A stretch of DNA of 64,000 nt from Gordonia soli NBRC 108243 (GCF_000334455.1 NZ_BANX01000007.1:110108-174107); one strand, 5' to 3'. Positions 1 through 9,052 are shown, counted from the first letter of the stretch. The notes: generated from the letters alone by a model not told the origin. Program-made: numbers and translations.

Positions 1-398
1 CATCGAAGTTCCCCGGCCTCACCAGCGCACAGATGGTGAAGGCCCCGTACACCGGGCTACTCGACGTCCCGCAGGTCGTACGCGCGATCAACGACAACAT
101 CATGGGCAGTCAGGGCACACCCCGCGCGCCGCTCTTCCTCGCGGTGGGGCACTACAACGCCATCGGCGACACCCTGATGATCACCGGCGACGTGATCGGC
201 CTCGCCCACCAGTACTGCGGTCGCGGAGTGGATGTCACCTATGCGCAGTACGACGGCCTCAAGCACCAGCAGGCCTTCGCCGCGTTCGAGCCGCAGGCCT
301 TCCAATACCTGACCGAGCGGTTCGCCGGACTACCCACCCGGAGCAACTGCGCGACCATCCCGCGCGGCAACAGCCTGGCACCGACACCGATCCCGTGA
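1..398 (+). CDS. Secretory lipase, C-terminal fragment
   Basis: The reading frame is open from the window edge, so only about the last 130 residues are present. The sequence resembles the C-terminal half of the actinobacterial secretory lipase (LIP) alpha/beta-hydrolase family: a strand with the GDTLMITGD pattern, where the catalytic Asp of the triad is expected, followed by a late His in YDGLKHQQAF that fits the catalytic His. The catalytic Ser would lie upstream of the window. These enzymes hydrolyse triacylglycerols or esters and are normally exported. The family call is fairly firm. Substrate and signal peptide cannot be judged. Confidence 0.75.
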   Translation, partial: SKFPGLTSAQMVKAPYTGLLDVPQVVRAINDNIMGSQGTPRAPLFLAVGHYNAIGDTLMITGDVIGLAHQYCGRGVDVTYAQYDGLKHQQAFAAFEPQAFQYLTERFAGLPTRSNCATIPRGNSLAPTPIP

Positions 399-439
399 CC
401 ACCGGGCGCAGCCGACGTCAGCCCTCAGTGCGTGAGCGC

Positions 440-730
440 TCAGTGACTGTGCGTCGCACCCAGGATGTCGTGGAGTATCCGGTGCACGATCGCGTCGGCG
501 ACCACGCGATAGTGCACCGTCCGGCCGGTACGTTGCGTCTCGACCCACCCCTGGTCCCGTAGCGCGCGAAGGGATTGCGACGCCGCGTTCTCGGTGATCC
601 CGACGCGCTGCGCGAGCTCGGCGACGGGCAGGTCGGGATCGGCGTGCATCTCGACCAGCAGCCGCAGCCGGGTCGGGTCGCTGAGCAGGGCGAAGCGAGT
701 GGCCCACTCGCCGACCTCCGAGTCGCGCAT
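440..730 (-). CDS. ArsR/SmtB-family winged-helix regulator
   Basis: A 96-residue protein with a typical ArsR core: a helix with LLSDPTRLRLL, a recognition helix in ITENAASQSLRALRD, and a beta-wing with TQRTGRTVHYRV. The last residues (GATHSH) carry two His, a common C-terminal metal-ligand arrangement in SmtB-type sensors. No CxC alpha-3 motif is present, so an arsenic sensor is unlikely. It is divergent from the five-gene ABC importer starting at 881 and probably represses it in response to metal (inference; nickel would suit the transporter type). The start is the Met at 730. Longer in-frame extensions look non-coding and cross the promoter region. Confidence 0.8.
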   Translation of the reverse strand: MRDSEVGEWATRFALLSDPTRLRLLVEMHADPDLPVAELAQRVGITENAASQSLRALRDQGWVETQRTGRTVHYRVVADAIVHRILHDILGATHSH

Positions 731-880
731 CCACTCGCCTCTCGTCGCGGGTCGAACACCGGACGGCGATCGACGGTGTCCATCGTGCGGCACCGGCGAT
801 GATGCGGCAATATGTGTCCCCAACAACATGTGTCTTGTCGGACATCTGTGCCGAGGACACCAGAGAGATCCGGAGCAAGC
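731..880. promoter_or_regulatory. Divergent promoter region, ArsR gene / ABC importer
   Basis: This 150-base gap separates the regulator from the importer. It holds a direct repeat of ATGTGTC at 812-818 and 828-834, 16 bases apart, within an AT-richer patch (CAATATGTG...AACAACATGTG). That is a candidate operator for the ArsR protein. The binding assignment is inference only. Confidence 0.35.
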
Positions 881-2476
881 GTGCGCAGATCCGTCCCGGC
901 GTCGCTGGTCGTCACTGCCCCGCTTGTCGTCACCGCTGCTCTGGTCGCTGCGGCCTGCTCGACGCAGTCGTCGAGCTCTGCCGACCAGATCGTGCTCGCC
1001 GAGGGGCAGGAGCTCGGCGGCTACAACCCGATCGCGGGCTACGGCGAGCTCGGCGTCTCGCCGATCTATGAGGGTCTGTACCGACCGCAGGCAAGCGACG
1101 ATCGTCGGGTCCCGGATCTCGTTGCCGCGCTGGCCCAATCAGCCCCCAGCCGGATCGGGGCCCGTCAGTGGCGGATCGTGCTGCGCCCCGACGTGCGATT
1201 CTCGGACGGCAGCGCCTTCGATTCGGCCGATGTCGTCGCCACCTACCGCGCGGTCCGGGATCCGGCGGTGGCATCGGAGATCTCCACCCACTTCGCGCCG
1301 ATCGTCGATGTCGCACCGGACGGACCGCGTGCGGTCACCGTGCGACTGTCGACAGACGCCGATCCCACGCCGTACCTGCTGCTCGGCATCGTCCCGTCGG
1401 AGAGAGTGGAGGCACGCCCGGCCTCGGACTGGTCGCTGAACACCGCTCCGGTCGGTACCGGGCCCTACCGACTCGAGTCACTCGAACCCGACCAAGCGGT
1501 GCTGGTCGCCCGCGACGACCGGCGCGGCGGATCGCCGGGGTTGAAGCGGATCGTGTACTCCTACGTGCCCGACGACAACACGCGCGCGCAGCGGGTGGCG
1601 GCCGGCGAGATCGACGGCGCGAACCTCCCTCCCCGGCTCGCCGACTCCCTCGGAAGGCAACCGGACGTGTCGGTGGTCGCCGCGAGGTCTGCCGATTGGC
1701 GAAATGTCTCGCTCCCTGCGGGTAACGCGTTCACCGCCGACCCGCAGGCGCGTCTGGCGATGAACCAGGGAGTCGACCGGAACGCCATCGTCGCCGACGT
1801 GCTGGCCGGCAAGGGCGCTCCTGCGAGCACCCCCGTCGCCGACGTGTACGGCGCCGCCTTCGAACCCGCAGCCCAGTACCGACTCGACCGCGCCTCGGCC
1901 GCAACCACTCTCGATCGCGCCGGATGGCTGCCCGGCCCCGACGGTGTCCGGACCAGGTCGGGCGTCCGCGCTGAGTTCACCCTCCTCTACAACGCCCAGG
2001 ACACGTTGCGACGGGACCTCGCGGTGGCGTTCGCTGCGGCGATGAAACCTCTCGGTGTGGCCGTGACACCTCGCGGCACCAGCTGGGACGACATCGACTC
2101 CCGGCTGGGTACGGACGCGGTGATCCTCGGCGGCGGCGAGACGCCGTACAGCATCGACTCCCAGGTGTACGACACCTTGCACACGCGGGTGCCCGACTCA
2201 TCGCCGTACGCGAACCCGGGCGACTTCACCGCTCCTGGTCTCGACCGCCTCCTCGACGATGCCCGAGCGGGTGCCCCGGGACCCGCCGACGACGAGCGGT
2301 ACCGACAGATCCAACGGATCTATGCCGCCCAGCCGTCGTCGGTGTTCCTCGCCTTCCTCCACCACACCTACGCAACGCGGGACTCCGGATGGCGGCACGC
2401 CGCACCGATTCTCGAGCCGCACTCGCACGGCGTCGCCTGGGGGCCCTGGTGGGATCTCGAATCCTGGCGACGATGA
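881..2476 (+). CDS. ABC transporter substrate-binding lipoprotein, family 5 (nickel/peptide type)
   Basis: A 531-residue extracytoplasmic binding protein. The GTG start follows a GGAG ribosome-binding site. The signal peptide ends in a lipobox (LVAAAC), so the mature protein should be lipid-anchored. The remainder follows the DppA/NikA/OppA pattern: an early NPIAGYGE...IYEGLY segment, then WRIVLRPDVRFSDG and GTGPYRLES motifs. Family 5 proteins bind peptides, nickel chelates or opines, and sequence alone does not separate these. The divergent ArsR gene with a His-rich tail makes a metal chelate plausible. It is the first gene of a tightly coupled five-gene operon. Confidence 0.85.
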   Translation: MRRSVPASLVVTAPLVVTAALVAAACSTQSSSSADQIVLAEGQELGGYNPIAGYGELGVSPIYEGLYRPQASDDRRVPDLVAALAQSAPSRIGARQWRIVLRPDVRFSDGSAFDSADVVATYRAVRDPAVASEISTHFAPIVDVAPDGPRAVTVRLSTDADPTPYLLLGIVPSERVEARPASDWSLNTAPVGTGPYRLESLEPDQAVLVARDDRRGGSPGLKRIVYSYVPDDNTRAQRVAAGEIDGANLPPRLADSLGRQPDVSVVAARSADWRNVSLPAGNAFTADPQARLAMNQGVDRNAIVADVLAGKGAPASTPVADVYGAAFEPAAQYRLDRASAATTLDRAGWLPGPDGVRTRSGVRAEFTLLYNAQDTLRRDLAVAFAAAMKPLGVAVTPRGTSWDDIDSRLGTDAVILGGGETPYSIDSQVYDTLHTRVPDSSPYANPGDFTAPGLDRLLDDARAGAPGPADDERYRQIQRIYAAQPSSVFLAFLHHTYATRDSGWRHAAPILEPHSHGVAWGPWWDLESWRR

Positions 2477-3558
2477 CCCGTACGTCGACCCCCGCGACGC
2501 CGACGTCGCGACGAACTCCGACCGATGACGCGGCCGAGCCGGACGCGATCGGGGTCGACACGACGTCCGCGTCCCTGCGACGTCGCGGTCGGATCGTCGG
2601 CAGGCTTCTCGGGCGACGCGCTCTGGTCGCCATCCCCACCCTCGTCCTCATCTCCGTCGGCATCTTCGCGGTCGCTGCGCTGTCCCCTTTCGATCCGCTC
2701 GTCGCACACCTCGGGGACGCCTACCAATCGGCAACCGAGTCGCAGCGGGCCGCGGTACGCACCGCGCAGGGGCTCGACGTGAGCTGGTGGGAGGCCTGGT
2801 GGCGATGGTGGACGGCTCTCGCGCACGGCGATCTGGGCTGGTCGTCGACACAGTCGCGGGCGGTGACCGACGTGATCGCGCAACGACTCCCGTTCACCCT
2901 GGGGCTCTCGTTCGCAGCACTCGGCACCGCCGCGGTGGTCTCCATCGGCCTCGGAGCGGTCATCGGGATGCGTCCCGGCGGCCTCCTCGCCCGATCCTGC
3001 TCGGCCCTCGCGGTCCTCGCCGCATCGACGCCGCCCTTCGTGCTGTCCCTGGTGATGGTGAGTGTGTTCTCGGTGTCGCTCGGGTGGTTGCCGACGTCGG
3101 GAGCGCGACTCCCCGGTGACGACTACACCGTCGGCGGAATCCTGGTCCACGGTGTGTTGCCGTTCGTCGCGCTCACGGTCTCCCAGGTGCCGTGGTTGCT
3201 GCTGTCGATGCGCGACGCGGTAATCGACACTGCGGCATCGGATGCTGTCCGCGCCGCCCGATCGCGCGGGATCGACGGCCGACGGTTGGTGATCGGGCAT
3301 GTCGCGCCGATGTCCGTGTTCCCCACCCTCGCCCTCCTCGGCACCCGGCTACCGGAGTTGATCGCGGGCGCGGCCATCGTGGAGACCGTGTTCGGGTGGC
3401 CAGGCCTCGCCGAGGCGCTGGTCGATTCGGCAGCTGCACTGGACTTCTCGCTGCTGGCCGCACTGACCATGGGATCTGCGGTCCTGGTGCTCATCGGATC
3501 GGCGCTGTCGGATGCGGCCGCGGTGGCCATCGACCCACGCGTCGGGATGACCGCATGA
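2473..3558 (+). CDS. ABC transporter permease (DppB/NikB type)
   Basis: A 361-residue inner-membrane permease. The start overlaps the stop of the binding-protein gene (ATGA), showing translational coupling. After a charged 45-residue N-terminus come about six membrane segments. The EAA-like cytoplasmic loop that contacts the ATPase appears as AARSRGIDGRRLVIGH. The order binding protein, DppB-type, DppC-type, two ATPases is that of nik/dpp operons. Confidence 0.87.
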   Translation: MTRTSTPATPTSRRTPTDDAAEPDAIGVDTTSASLRRRGRIVGRLLGRRALVAIPTLVLISVGIFAVAALSPFDPLVAHLGDAYQSATESQRAAVRTAQGLDVSWWEAWWRWWTALAHGDLGWSSTQSRAVTDVIAQRLPFTLGLSFAALGTAAVVSIGLGAVIGMRPGGLLARSCSALAVLAASTPPFVLSLVMVSVFSVSLGWLPTSGARLPGDDYTVGGILVHGVLPFVALTVSQVPWLLLSMRDAVIDTAASDAVRAARSRGIDGRRLVIGHVAPMSVFPTLALLGTRLPELIAGAAIVETVFGWPGLAEALVDSAAALDFSLLAALTMGSAVLVLIGSALSDAAAVAIDPRVGMTA

Positions 3559-4409
3559 CGGCGACCACGCTCTCCGCGGCCGCTCGGTGGTCGACCGTTG
3601 CGCATCTGCGCGATCGGTGGCCATGGTTGGTGCTCGCGGTGGTGGCCGTGCTCGCCGTCGCAGTCCCGCTCGTAATCGGTGGTGCGGGCCCCGACTTCGC
3701 GGACGCGCTCCGGGCACCCGGCTCCGCCCACCTCCTCGGTACCGATCACTCGGGGTACGACCTCGGCGTCCGGACCGCCCAGGGTCTTCAGATCTCGCTG
3801 CTGATCGCCGCGACCTGCGCGGTCGTCGCGACGGTCCTCGGCCTCGCGGTCGGCATCGTCTCGGTGTCCGCCGGCGGCTGGGTCGATGCCCTGATCATGC
3901 GGATCGTGGACGGCTTCAACGCACTGCCGCACCTGGTCCTCGGCGTCGTGATCGCTGCGATGTGGCGAGGCGATCCGGTGGCGATCATCGCATCCATCTC
4001 GCTCACCCACTGGCCGTCGGTCGCCCGGGTGGTCCGCGCCGAACTGCTGGCGGTCACCGGTGCGGGCTGGATCGAGGCCGCTCGCCTGGCCGGGGCCACC
4101 CGAGGTTTCGTCGCAACCCGCCATCTGCTGCCCGCCGTTCTGGGACAGGCCCTCATCGCGATGGCGATGCTGCTGCCGCATGCGATCTGGCACGAGACGA
4201 CGCTGTCGTTCCTGGGTGTCGGCCTCTCACCCGACGAGGCGAGCCTGGGCACGCTGCTCGGCCAGGCTCGCGGCGACGTCCTCTCCGGGGCCTGGTGGAC
4301 GCTGGTGGTGCCCGGACTCGCCTTGATCGTCACGGCGCTGGCGTGTGCCGCGGCGGGTGCGTCCGTACGACGCTCGAGCCGCCCACCCGTCGGCGAGGTG
4401 TGGCGATGA
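3555..4409 (+). CDS. ABC transporter permease (DppC/NikC type)
   Basis: A 284-residue second permease of the importer, coupled by ATGA overlap to the first. Hydrophobic segments begin near residue 22, and the EAA loop reads EAARLAGATRGFVATRHLLP, as in the DppC/NikC family. It should pair with the preceding protein to form the membrane channel. Confidence 0.87.
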   Translation: MTATTLSAAARWSTVAHLRDRWPWLVLAVVAVLAVAVPLVIGGAGPDFADALRAPGSAHLLGTDHSGYDLGVRTAQGLQISLLIAATCAVVATVLGLAVGIVSVSAGGWVDALIMRIVDGFNALPHLVLGVVIAAMWRGDPVAIIASISLTHWPSVARVVRAELLAVTGAGWIEAARLAGATRGFVATRHLLPAVLGQALIAMAMLLPHAIWHETTLSFLGVGLSPDEASLGTLLGQARGDVLSGAWWTLVVPGLALIVTALACAAAGASVRRSSRPPVGEVWR

Positions 4410-5167
4410 CCATCGCGGCGCAACTGCGCTCGTTCTCGGTCGACATCGCGGTCCGCGGCTCCCGACAGTCGACTAGGGTCCGCGTACTGGACGGCGTCGA
4501 TCTCACGGTCGAGCGCGAACGGGTCACCGCCCTCGTCGGTGAATCGGGATGCGGGAAGTCGATGGTCGCCGCCGCCCTGACCGGACTGCTGCCGCCCGGA
4601 TCGACGGTGTCCGGCGCGTCGATCGTCGACGGCATCGACCTCGCACCCGACGACCCTCGGTGGCGAGGACTGCGTGGCCATCGGGTCGGGTTGGTCCCCC
4701 AGTCCGCGGCGACGTCGTTCACGCCGGTACGCACGGTCGGCGACCAGTTGGACGAGGTCGTCACCGCGCTGTCCGGCGAGAGCACGCCCGCTCGCCTCTG
4801 CGCCGACGTCGGTCTGCCGCCGGGTGTGCTGTCGAAGTACCCGCACGAGATCTCCGGCGGGATGGCTCAGCGGGCCGCCGTCGCGGCGGCGATCGCGGGT
4901 CGGCCAGAGGTACTGATCGCAGACGAACCGACCGCGTCCCTGGACCCTGTTCTCGCCCAGAGGATCTGGCATCTGCTCGCCGATCAGGCCGAAGCGGGGG
5001 CCGCCGTCCTGGTCGTCACGCACGACCTCGAGACGATGCGGCGCGTCGGCCGCTGCGACTCGGTGGCACTCATGCGGTCCGGCCGGATCCTCCGGCAGGA
5101 GTCTCTCGAGGCCATGGCCGCATCGGACGACGACTACGTACGCGCATTCACCGAGCCGGTGATCTGA
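4406..5167 (+). CDS. ABC transporter ATPase (DppD/NikD type)
   Basis: A 253-residue ATPase. Walker A is GESGCGKS near residue 45, the signature is ISGGMAQR, and Walker B runs into DEPTASLDP. It is coupled by ATGA overlap to the permease gene. With the next gene it should form the heterodimeric motor of the importer. Confidence 0.88.
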   Translation: MTIAAQLRSFSVDIAVRGSRQSTRVRVLDGVDLTVERERVTALVGESGCGKSMVAAALTGLLPPGSTVSGASIVDGIDLAPDDPRWRGLRGHRVGLVPQSAATSFTPVRTVGDQLDEVVTALSGESTPARLCADVGLPPGVLSKYPHEISGGMAQRAAVAAAIAGRPEVLIADEPTASLDPVLAQRIWHLLADQAEAGAAVLVVTHDLETMRRVGRCDSVALMRSGRILRQESLEAMAASDDDYVRAFTEPVI

Positions 5168-5168
5168 G

Positions 5169-5924
5169 GTGTCGGTCGCGAACGGACCCGACCGCCTGGT
5201 ACGGAGTGGCATCGTCGGCGTCGGGCTGACGGTCCGCCTCGGGGAGACGACAGTTCTCTCGGGCGTCGACGTCACCGTGGAACCGGGATCGGTGACGGGC
5301 GTGGTCGGCGCATCGGGGACCGGGAAGACGACCCTGATCCGCGCGGTCGCCGGCCTCGTACCGATCATGTCCGGGTCGATCCGCTACGACGGCCGCGCTC
5401 GTCCGCCGACCGGCTCGCTGGCCGTACTCGCTCAGCATGCCCGGTTGGTGTGCAATCCCCGGTGGACGTTACGCCGCATCATCGCCGAACCGGCGTCGGT
5501 GCGCCGTACCGACGGACGCCGGGGTCCCGGACGACCGCTCGCCATCGAGTCGATCGCCTCTCGGGTCGGTCTCGCCGAGGAACTTCTCGACCGACGGCCC
5601 GCGCAGGTCAGCGATGGTCAGCTCCAACGCGCCTGTCTCGCGCGCACACTCGTGCAACGACCGGACCACCTGCTGTGTGACGAGCCCACCGCCATGCTCG
5701 ACCCCATCGCGGCGCGCGACGTGATCGGCCTCCTCGACGAGATGGTCGACGAGGGGGTCGGCGTACTCCTCGTCACCCATCAGCGTCGGTTGCTCGAGCC
5801 GCGAGCCCGGTCGATCGTCGACCTCGATCGAACCGAACTCGACTCCACCGAACTCGAAAGCGCCGACCAGGTCGCGGCCGAGCATGGTTGCCGCCTTCCG
5901 ACCGATCAGGTCAGCAGCGACTGA
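5169..5924 (+). CDS. ABC transporter ATPase (DppF/NikE type)
   Basis: A 251-residue second ATPase with a GTG start one base after the preceding stop. Walker A is GASGTGKT, and the Walker B segment ends in DEPTAMLDP. The signature is VSDGQLQR rather than LSGGQ, a substitution seen in some NikE/DppF proteins. The 3' end overlaps the convergent DyP peroxidase gene by 19 bases. Confidence 0.86.
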   Translation: MSVANGPDRLVRSGIVGVGLTVRLGETTVLSGVDVTVEPGSVTGVVGASGTGKTTLIRAVAGLVPIMSGSIRYDGRARPPTGSLAVLAQHARLVCNPRWTLRRIIAEPASVRRTDGRRGPGRPLAIESIASRVGLAEELLDRRPAQVSDGQLQRACLARTLVQRPDHLLCDEPTAMLDPIAARDVIGLLDEMVDEGVGVLLVTHQRRLLEPRARSIVDLDRTELDSTELESADQVAAEHGCRLPTDQVSSD

Positions 5925-7120
5925 CCGAGATACTCACCTCCCTTCACACCCGGCAGGATCGCGAACACCGCGGAACCGATCGGGGTGGTCCACTCGTTCA
6001 GTGCGTCCGCCTCCGCCAGGCGACGTTGCACCGGCAGGAACTGCGCGTCGATGTCCTGCTGGAACGCGGTGAACACGAGTCCCACATCGCTGGTCAGGCC
6101 GCGCGGCGGAGGGTCGTCGTAGTTGAACGCCCGACGGAGGAACCGTTCTCGGGGCGTCTGATGATGCGCCCGGGCGATGTGGGCATTGGCGGGGATCACG
6201 GGGATACCCATCCGGGTGGCGTCGAGATCCGGTTCGTCGTGCTCGTGGACACCGGTCAGCGGCGCCCCGGTGTCCTGTCGCCGCCCGATGGTCAGCTCGC
6301 GTCCCCGCGGATCCAGCTCGTCCCACGTGTCGAGTTCGATCCTGATGCGCCGCAACACCATCGTCGTCCCGCCGGCGAACCACGGTTGGTCACGGCCCTG
6401 ATCCCACACCAGACCGTCGAGGTCGGGGCCCGGCGTGGGATTGACCGTTCCGTCGACCTGTCCCATCATGTTCCGCATCGTCTGACCGTCCGGACGGACG
6501 CCGCGGGCGGTGCGGAACCCGCGCTGCTGCCAGCGGACCGACGTCATCGACCGCACGTTCTTGAGCAGCACGCGCGTGGCATGTGCGGCCGCGCTCGGAT
6601 CGTCGCCGCCGATCTGCAGTAGCAGATCGCCACCGTTCCAGCTTGATTCGAGACGGTCCACCGCAAAGGGCGGCAACTGCCGCACCGAGGCAGGCCGTCG
6701 GTCGCCGAGTCCGACCCGGTCGAACACCTCCGGGCCGAGACCGACCGTGACGGTCAGCCGAGCAGGCGCCGTGGCCAGTTCTGGCTCGGTGTCGGCCAGC
6801 GCCGGACGGCCCGACGTCAGGCGCTCGGCGTCGGTGGTCCACAACCGCAGGATCGATCTCAGGTCGCCGACGGTCGCCGATGGTGCCAGATCGACTGCGA
6901 CGAAGACCACGTGTGCCGGCGGGACCGTAGTGATCCCGGCCTGGTGTGCACCGCGAAACGGTATTGTCTCGGAACCGAATCCGCCGATCGAGGCCGCGTC
7001 CGATCGCGAGGCCGAGGTGGCGACCGCCCCGACTCCGGCGGCCCCGAGCGCGGCGGCGCCTCCGGTCAGGAGACGCCGCCTGCTCAGACCGCGGCGATCG
7101 GGTGTGCGAGCGTCAGGCAC
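5906..7120 (-). CDS. DyP-type heme peroxidase, Tat-exported
   Basis: A 404-residue dye-decolorizing peroxidase. The N-terminus has a twin-arginine signal (SRRRLLTGG followed by an Ala-rich stretch), so the folded heme enzyme should be exported. The diagnostic GxxDG motif is GQVDG with NPTPG following, and a conserved His and Arg follow in the C-terminal ferredoxin-like domain. It overlaps the copper-chaperone gene upstream by eight bases. DyP enzymes oxidise dyes and phenolics with peroxide. EfeB-type members work in iron uptake, but no efeU/efeO neighbours are present here. Confidence 0.88.
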   Translation of the reverse strand: MPDARTPDRRGLSRRRLLTGGAAALGAAGVGAVATSASRSDAASIGGFGSETIPFRGAHQAGITTVPPAHVVFVAVDLAPSATVGDLRSILRLWTTDAERLTSGRPALADTEPELATAPARLTVTVGLGPEVFDRVGLGDRRPASVRQLPPFAVDRLESSWNGGDLLLQIGGDDPSAAAHATRVLLKNVRSMTSVRWQQRGFRTARGVRPDGQTMRNMMGQVDGTVNPTPGPDLDGLVWDQGRDQPWFAGGTTMVLRRIRIELDTWDELDPRGRELTIGRRQDTGAPLTGVHEHDEPDLDATRMGIPVIPANAHIARAHHQTPRERFLRRAFNYDDPPPRGLTSDVGLVFTAFQQDIDAQFLPVQRRLAEADALNEWTTPIGSAVFAILPGVKGGEYLGQSLLT

Positions 7121-7637
7121 CGGAACCGTGTCCGGGCTGGTAGTTCTCCTCCGCGCCGGGGAAGTCGCGCACCTGGGCGTCGAAGTCCATCGTCGAGCCG
7201 TCCGAGGCGGTCAGCTCGAACCCGATCTCTTGTCCGGGGGTCACGGCCGCCGGGAGATCGAGCAGCATGAGATGGTCGCCGCCGGGCGACAGGGTGGCGG
7301 TTCCCTTGGCCGGGACCACGAAGCCGCCGCTCTTGGGCCGCATGACCATCGCGCCGGTGTCGGTCGGTACCACCTCGTGCAACTCCATCCGACCGGCAGC
7401 CGGCGAGGACGCCGACACGATCCGGATATCGGTGTCGCCGGAGTTGGTGAGCACGCCGAATGCGGCCGTCATACCGTCGGGTGCTCCCTTCACCCATTGA
7501 TCGCTGATGGACAGCGCGCTCGCCGCACGGGGGTCGGGTCTGTCGTCGCCGCATCCCGCGACCAGTCCCATTGTCACGAGCGCGGCCGCGCCGGCCACCG
7601 TCAGTCGTGCGAAACGTGTGGAGATCCTTCGGTTCAT
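7113..7637 (-). CDS. PCu(A)C-type copper chaperone lipoprotein
   Basis: A 174-residue lipoprotein with a signal peptide ending in LVAGCG. The PCu(A)C copper-binding pattern is visible: MELHEV (Met and His ligands) early, then the MxPK-like MRPKSGG, and HLMLLDL later. PCu(A)C proteins bind Cu(I) outside the membrane and deliver it, for example to cytochrome oxidase. The ATG at 7637 directly precedes the signal peptide, so a longer start is unlikely. It is cotranscribed with the DyP peroxidase. Confidence 0.85.
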   Translation of the reverse strand: MNRRISTRFARLTVAGAAALVTMGLVAGCGDDRPDPRAASALSISDQWVKGAPDGMTAAFGVLTNSGDTDIRIVSASSPAAGRMELHEVVPTDTGAMVMRPKSGGFVVPAKGTATLSPGGDHLMLLDLPAAVTPGQEIGFELTASDGSTMDFDAQVRDFPGAEENYQPGHGSGA

Positions 7638-7658
7638 CGATGTTCCTTGTCGTCTGAG

Positions 7659-7895
7659 ATGTCCCATCGCGAACGGTCGCGACCGCCGTACAAATCAGGC
7701 GTGTACCGGAACGGCCCCGACGGGTCAGCACTCGGACCGGTCAGCTGGGCGACCGGGTTCGAGGTGTCGCCGAAGCCTGCGGTGGACTCGCTGGATGTCG
7801 GCGACCGCAGCGCGATGGGATGCGCGGACCCGCAATCGTGGCAGCGCCGTCCGCGGCATGAATGGTTCGTCCGGCCGTATCGACGGCGGACGTGA
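7659..7895 (+). CDS. Small hypothetical protein
   Basis: A 78-residue reading frame in the 280-base gap between the copper chaperone and the membrane protein. Third codon positions are strongly GC-biased, and the composition (SALGPVSWATGFEV, HEWFVRPYRR) looks more like a real protein than the Arg-rich frames on the other strand. The only upstream ribosome-binding-like sequence is weak (TCTGAG). No family is recognised. It may be a real small gene or an untranslated stretch. Confidence 0.35.
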   Translation: MSHRERSRPPYKSGVYRNGPDGSALGPVSWATGFEVSPKPAVDSLDVGDRSAMGCADPQSWQRRPRHEWFVRPYRRRT

Positions 7896-7917
7896 GGTGA
7901 CGGGTTGGCTCGCGCGA

Positions 7918-8442
7918 TCAGGCGAGCGACGCGGCGCGGGGTGGCCCGCGCGTGCCGCCGCCCGACGAGAGGACTCCACGCCGCCGGGAGGGGGTCGACC
8001 GCGTATCGAAGCGCACGCGGGAAATCGGTCGAGCGCCGGCGGACACCAGCCGCAGCAGGCGCCGGATGGATGCGACGGCGACCCGCACGAGATGTTCGGC
8101 GGTCCGTGCCGCGAGGCCGACGACGACCGCGACGAGCAGGTGACCGCCGAGCATGGTCGGCGTCGGGACGAACTCGTGCAGGTGCCCCGCGGTCGTCGAC
8201 ATCATCAGGTGGGCGGCGAACTGCCCGGCCACGAGATAGGCGACGAGGGTGGTCAGACGCGCAGAGGGGCGGGCCGAGGTCAGCAGGCCGATCGCCGCGC
8301 TCGCGCCGACCAGCACCACCAGGGGGCCCGTCGACGGCAGGTGGCCGCCGCCCATTCCGTGGGCCGGAAGCGCCGCGGCACCGGATGCAGCACCGACCGC
8401 GACGCCGCGAACCCGCGCGGCGAACAGGGCGGCACTCGACAT
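7918..8442 (-). CDS. His/Met-rich integral membrane protein
   Basis: A 174-residue protein with about four hydrophobic segments between residues 10 and 140 and a basic Ser/Gly-rich C-terminal tail. Extramembrane loops are rich in His and Met (AHGMGGGH, HLMMSTTAGHLHEF, MLGGH), a pattern common in copper-handling membrane proteins. It lies upstream of the PCu(A)C and DyP genes on the same strand, about 280 bases away. I do not recognise a named family. A copper role is inference from loops and neighbours. Confidence 0.6.
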   Translation of the reverse strand: MSSAALFAARVRGVAVGAASGAAALPAHGMGGGHLPSTGPLVVLVGASAAIGLLTSARPSARLTTLVAYLVAGQFAAHLMMSTTAGHLHEFVPTPTMLGGHLLVAVVVGLAARTAEHLVRVAVASIRRLLRLVSAGARPISRVRFDTRSTPSRRRGVLSSGGGTRGPPRAASLA

Positions 8443-8553
8443 GTGGGGAACACTACCGTGCGTCGTAGTCGCTCGACGTGCGGGAATAATCTCCGTACAC
8501 TATACGTAGTAATGAGGCTCGCATTGCCGACTCGATTCCCCTCGGAGGTCCAC

Positions 8554-9012
8554 ATGCCCGCGTCCCCTCGCACCGCCACGCCACCCCGCTGGCTCAAGCC
8601 GCTGAACAAGGTCCTCATGGCCGTCAACCGCCTCGGCGGCATGAAGGACCTGAACATCCTTGTCGTCGACGGCCGCAAGAGCGGCAAACCCCGCCGCACA
8701 CCGCTGACGGTCGTGGAGTTCGAGGGCGACCGCTACCTCCTCGAGGGCTTCCCCGGCGCCGACTGGGCCCGCAACGTGCGTGCCGCACACGGCCTGGTGT
8801 CGATGGCCTCGGGCAAGCGCGTGCGCGACGTGCTCCTCGTGGAACTCTCCGCGGCCGATTCGGTCCCCGTGCTCCGCGCATGGCCAGAACTGGCGGGCTC
8901 CGACGGCCCCGAATTGATGCGGGACAACGGTGTCGTCGCCGACGTCACCCCCGACGCCTTCACCGAACTGGCGGGCGTCTGCTCGGTATTCCGTATCGAC
9001 GCACGCGTCTGA
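8554..9012 (+). CDS. Deazaflavin (F420)-dependent nitroreductase-family protein
   Basis: A 152-residue protein of the DDN/FDOR split-barrel family. It has the conserved sequence of a short N-terminal helix, then VDGRKSGKPRRTPLTVVEF and GADWARNVRA, which bind the F420 phosphate in this family. These actinobacterial enzymes reduce or oxidise diverse substrates with F420, and the natural substrate is not predictable. The ATG at 8554 has a clear GGAGG five bases upstream. An upstream in-frame ATG at 8511 has no such site. Confidence 0.82.
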   Translation: MPASPRTATPPRWLKPLNKVLMAVNRLGGMKDLNILVVDGRKSGKPRRTPLTVVEFEGDRYLLEGFPGADWARNVRAAHGLVSMASGKRVRDVLLVELSAADSVPVLRAWPELAGSDGPELMRDNGVVADVTPDAFTELAGVCSVFRIDARV

Positions 9013-9052
9013 ACGTGCCGGGGCGCACGAAGTCGCGGCAGGTGACGCGAGC

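Noticed and set aside
440..1138. Long version of the ArsR protein (232 residues)
   Set aside because: The extension runs through the divergent promoter and into the importer gene, and its composition is not protein-like.
5906..7120. EfeB of an iron-uptake efeUOB operon
   Set aside because: No efeU or efeO genes adjoin it; the neighbours are copper-related.
7725..7979. 84-residue minus-strand frame
   Set aside because: Arg/Pro-rich composition typical of an antisense shadow; it also overlaps the membrane protein gene.
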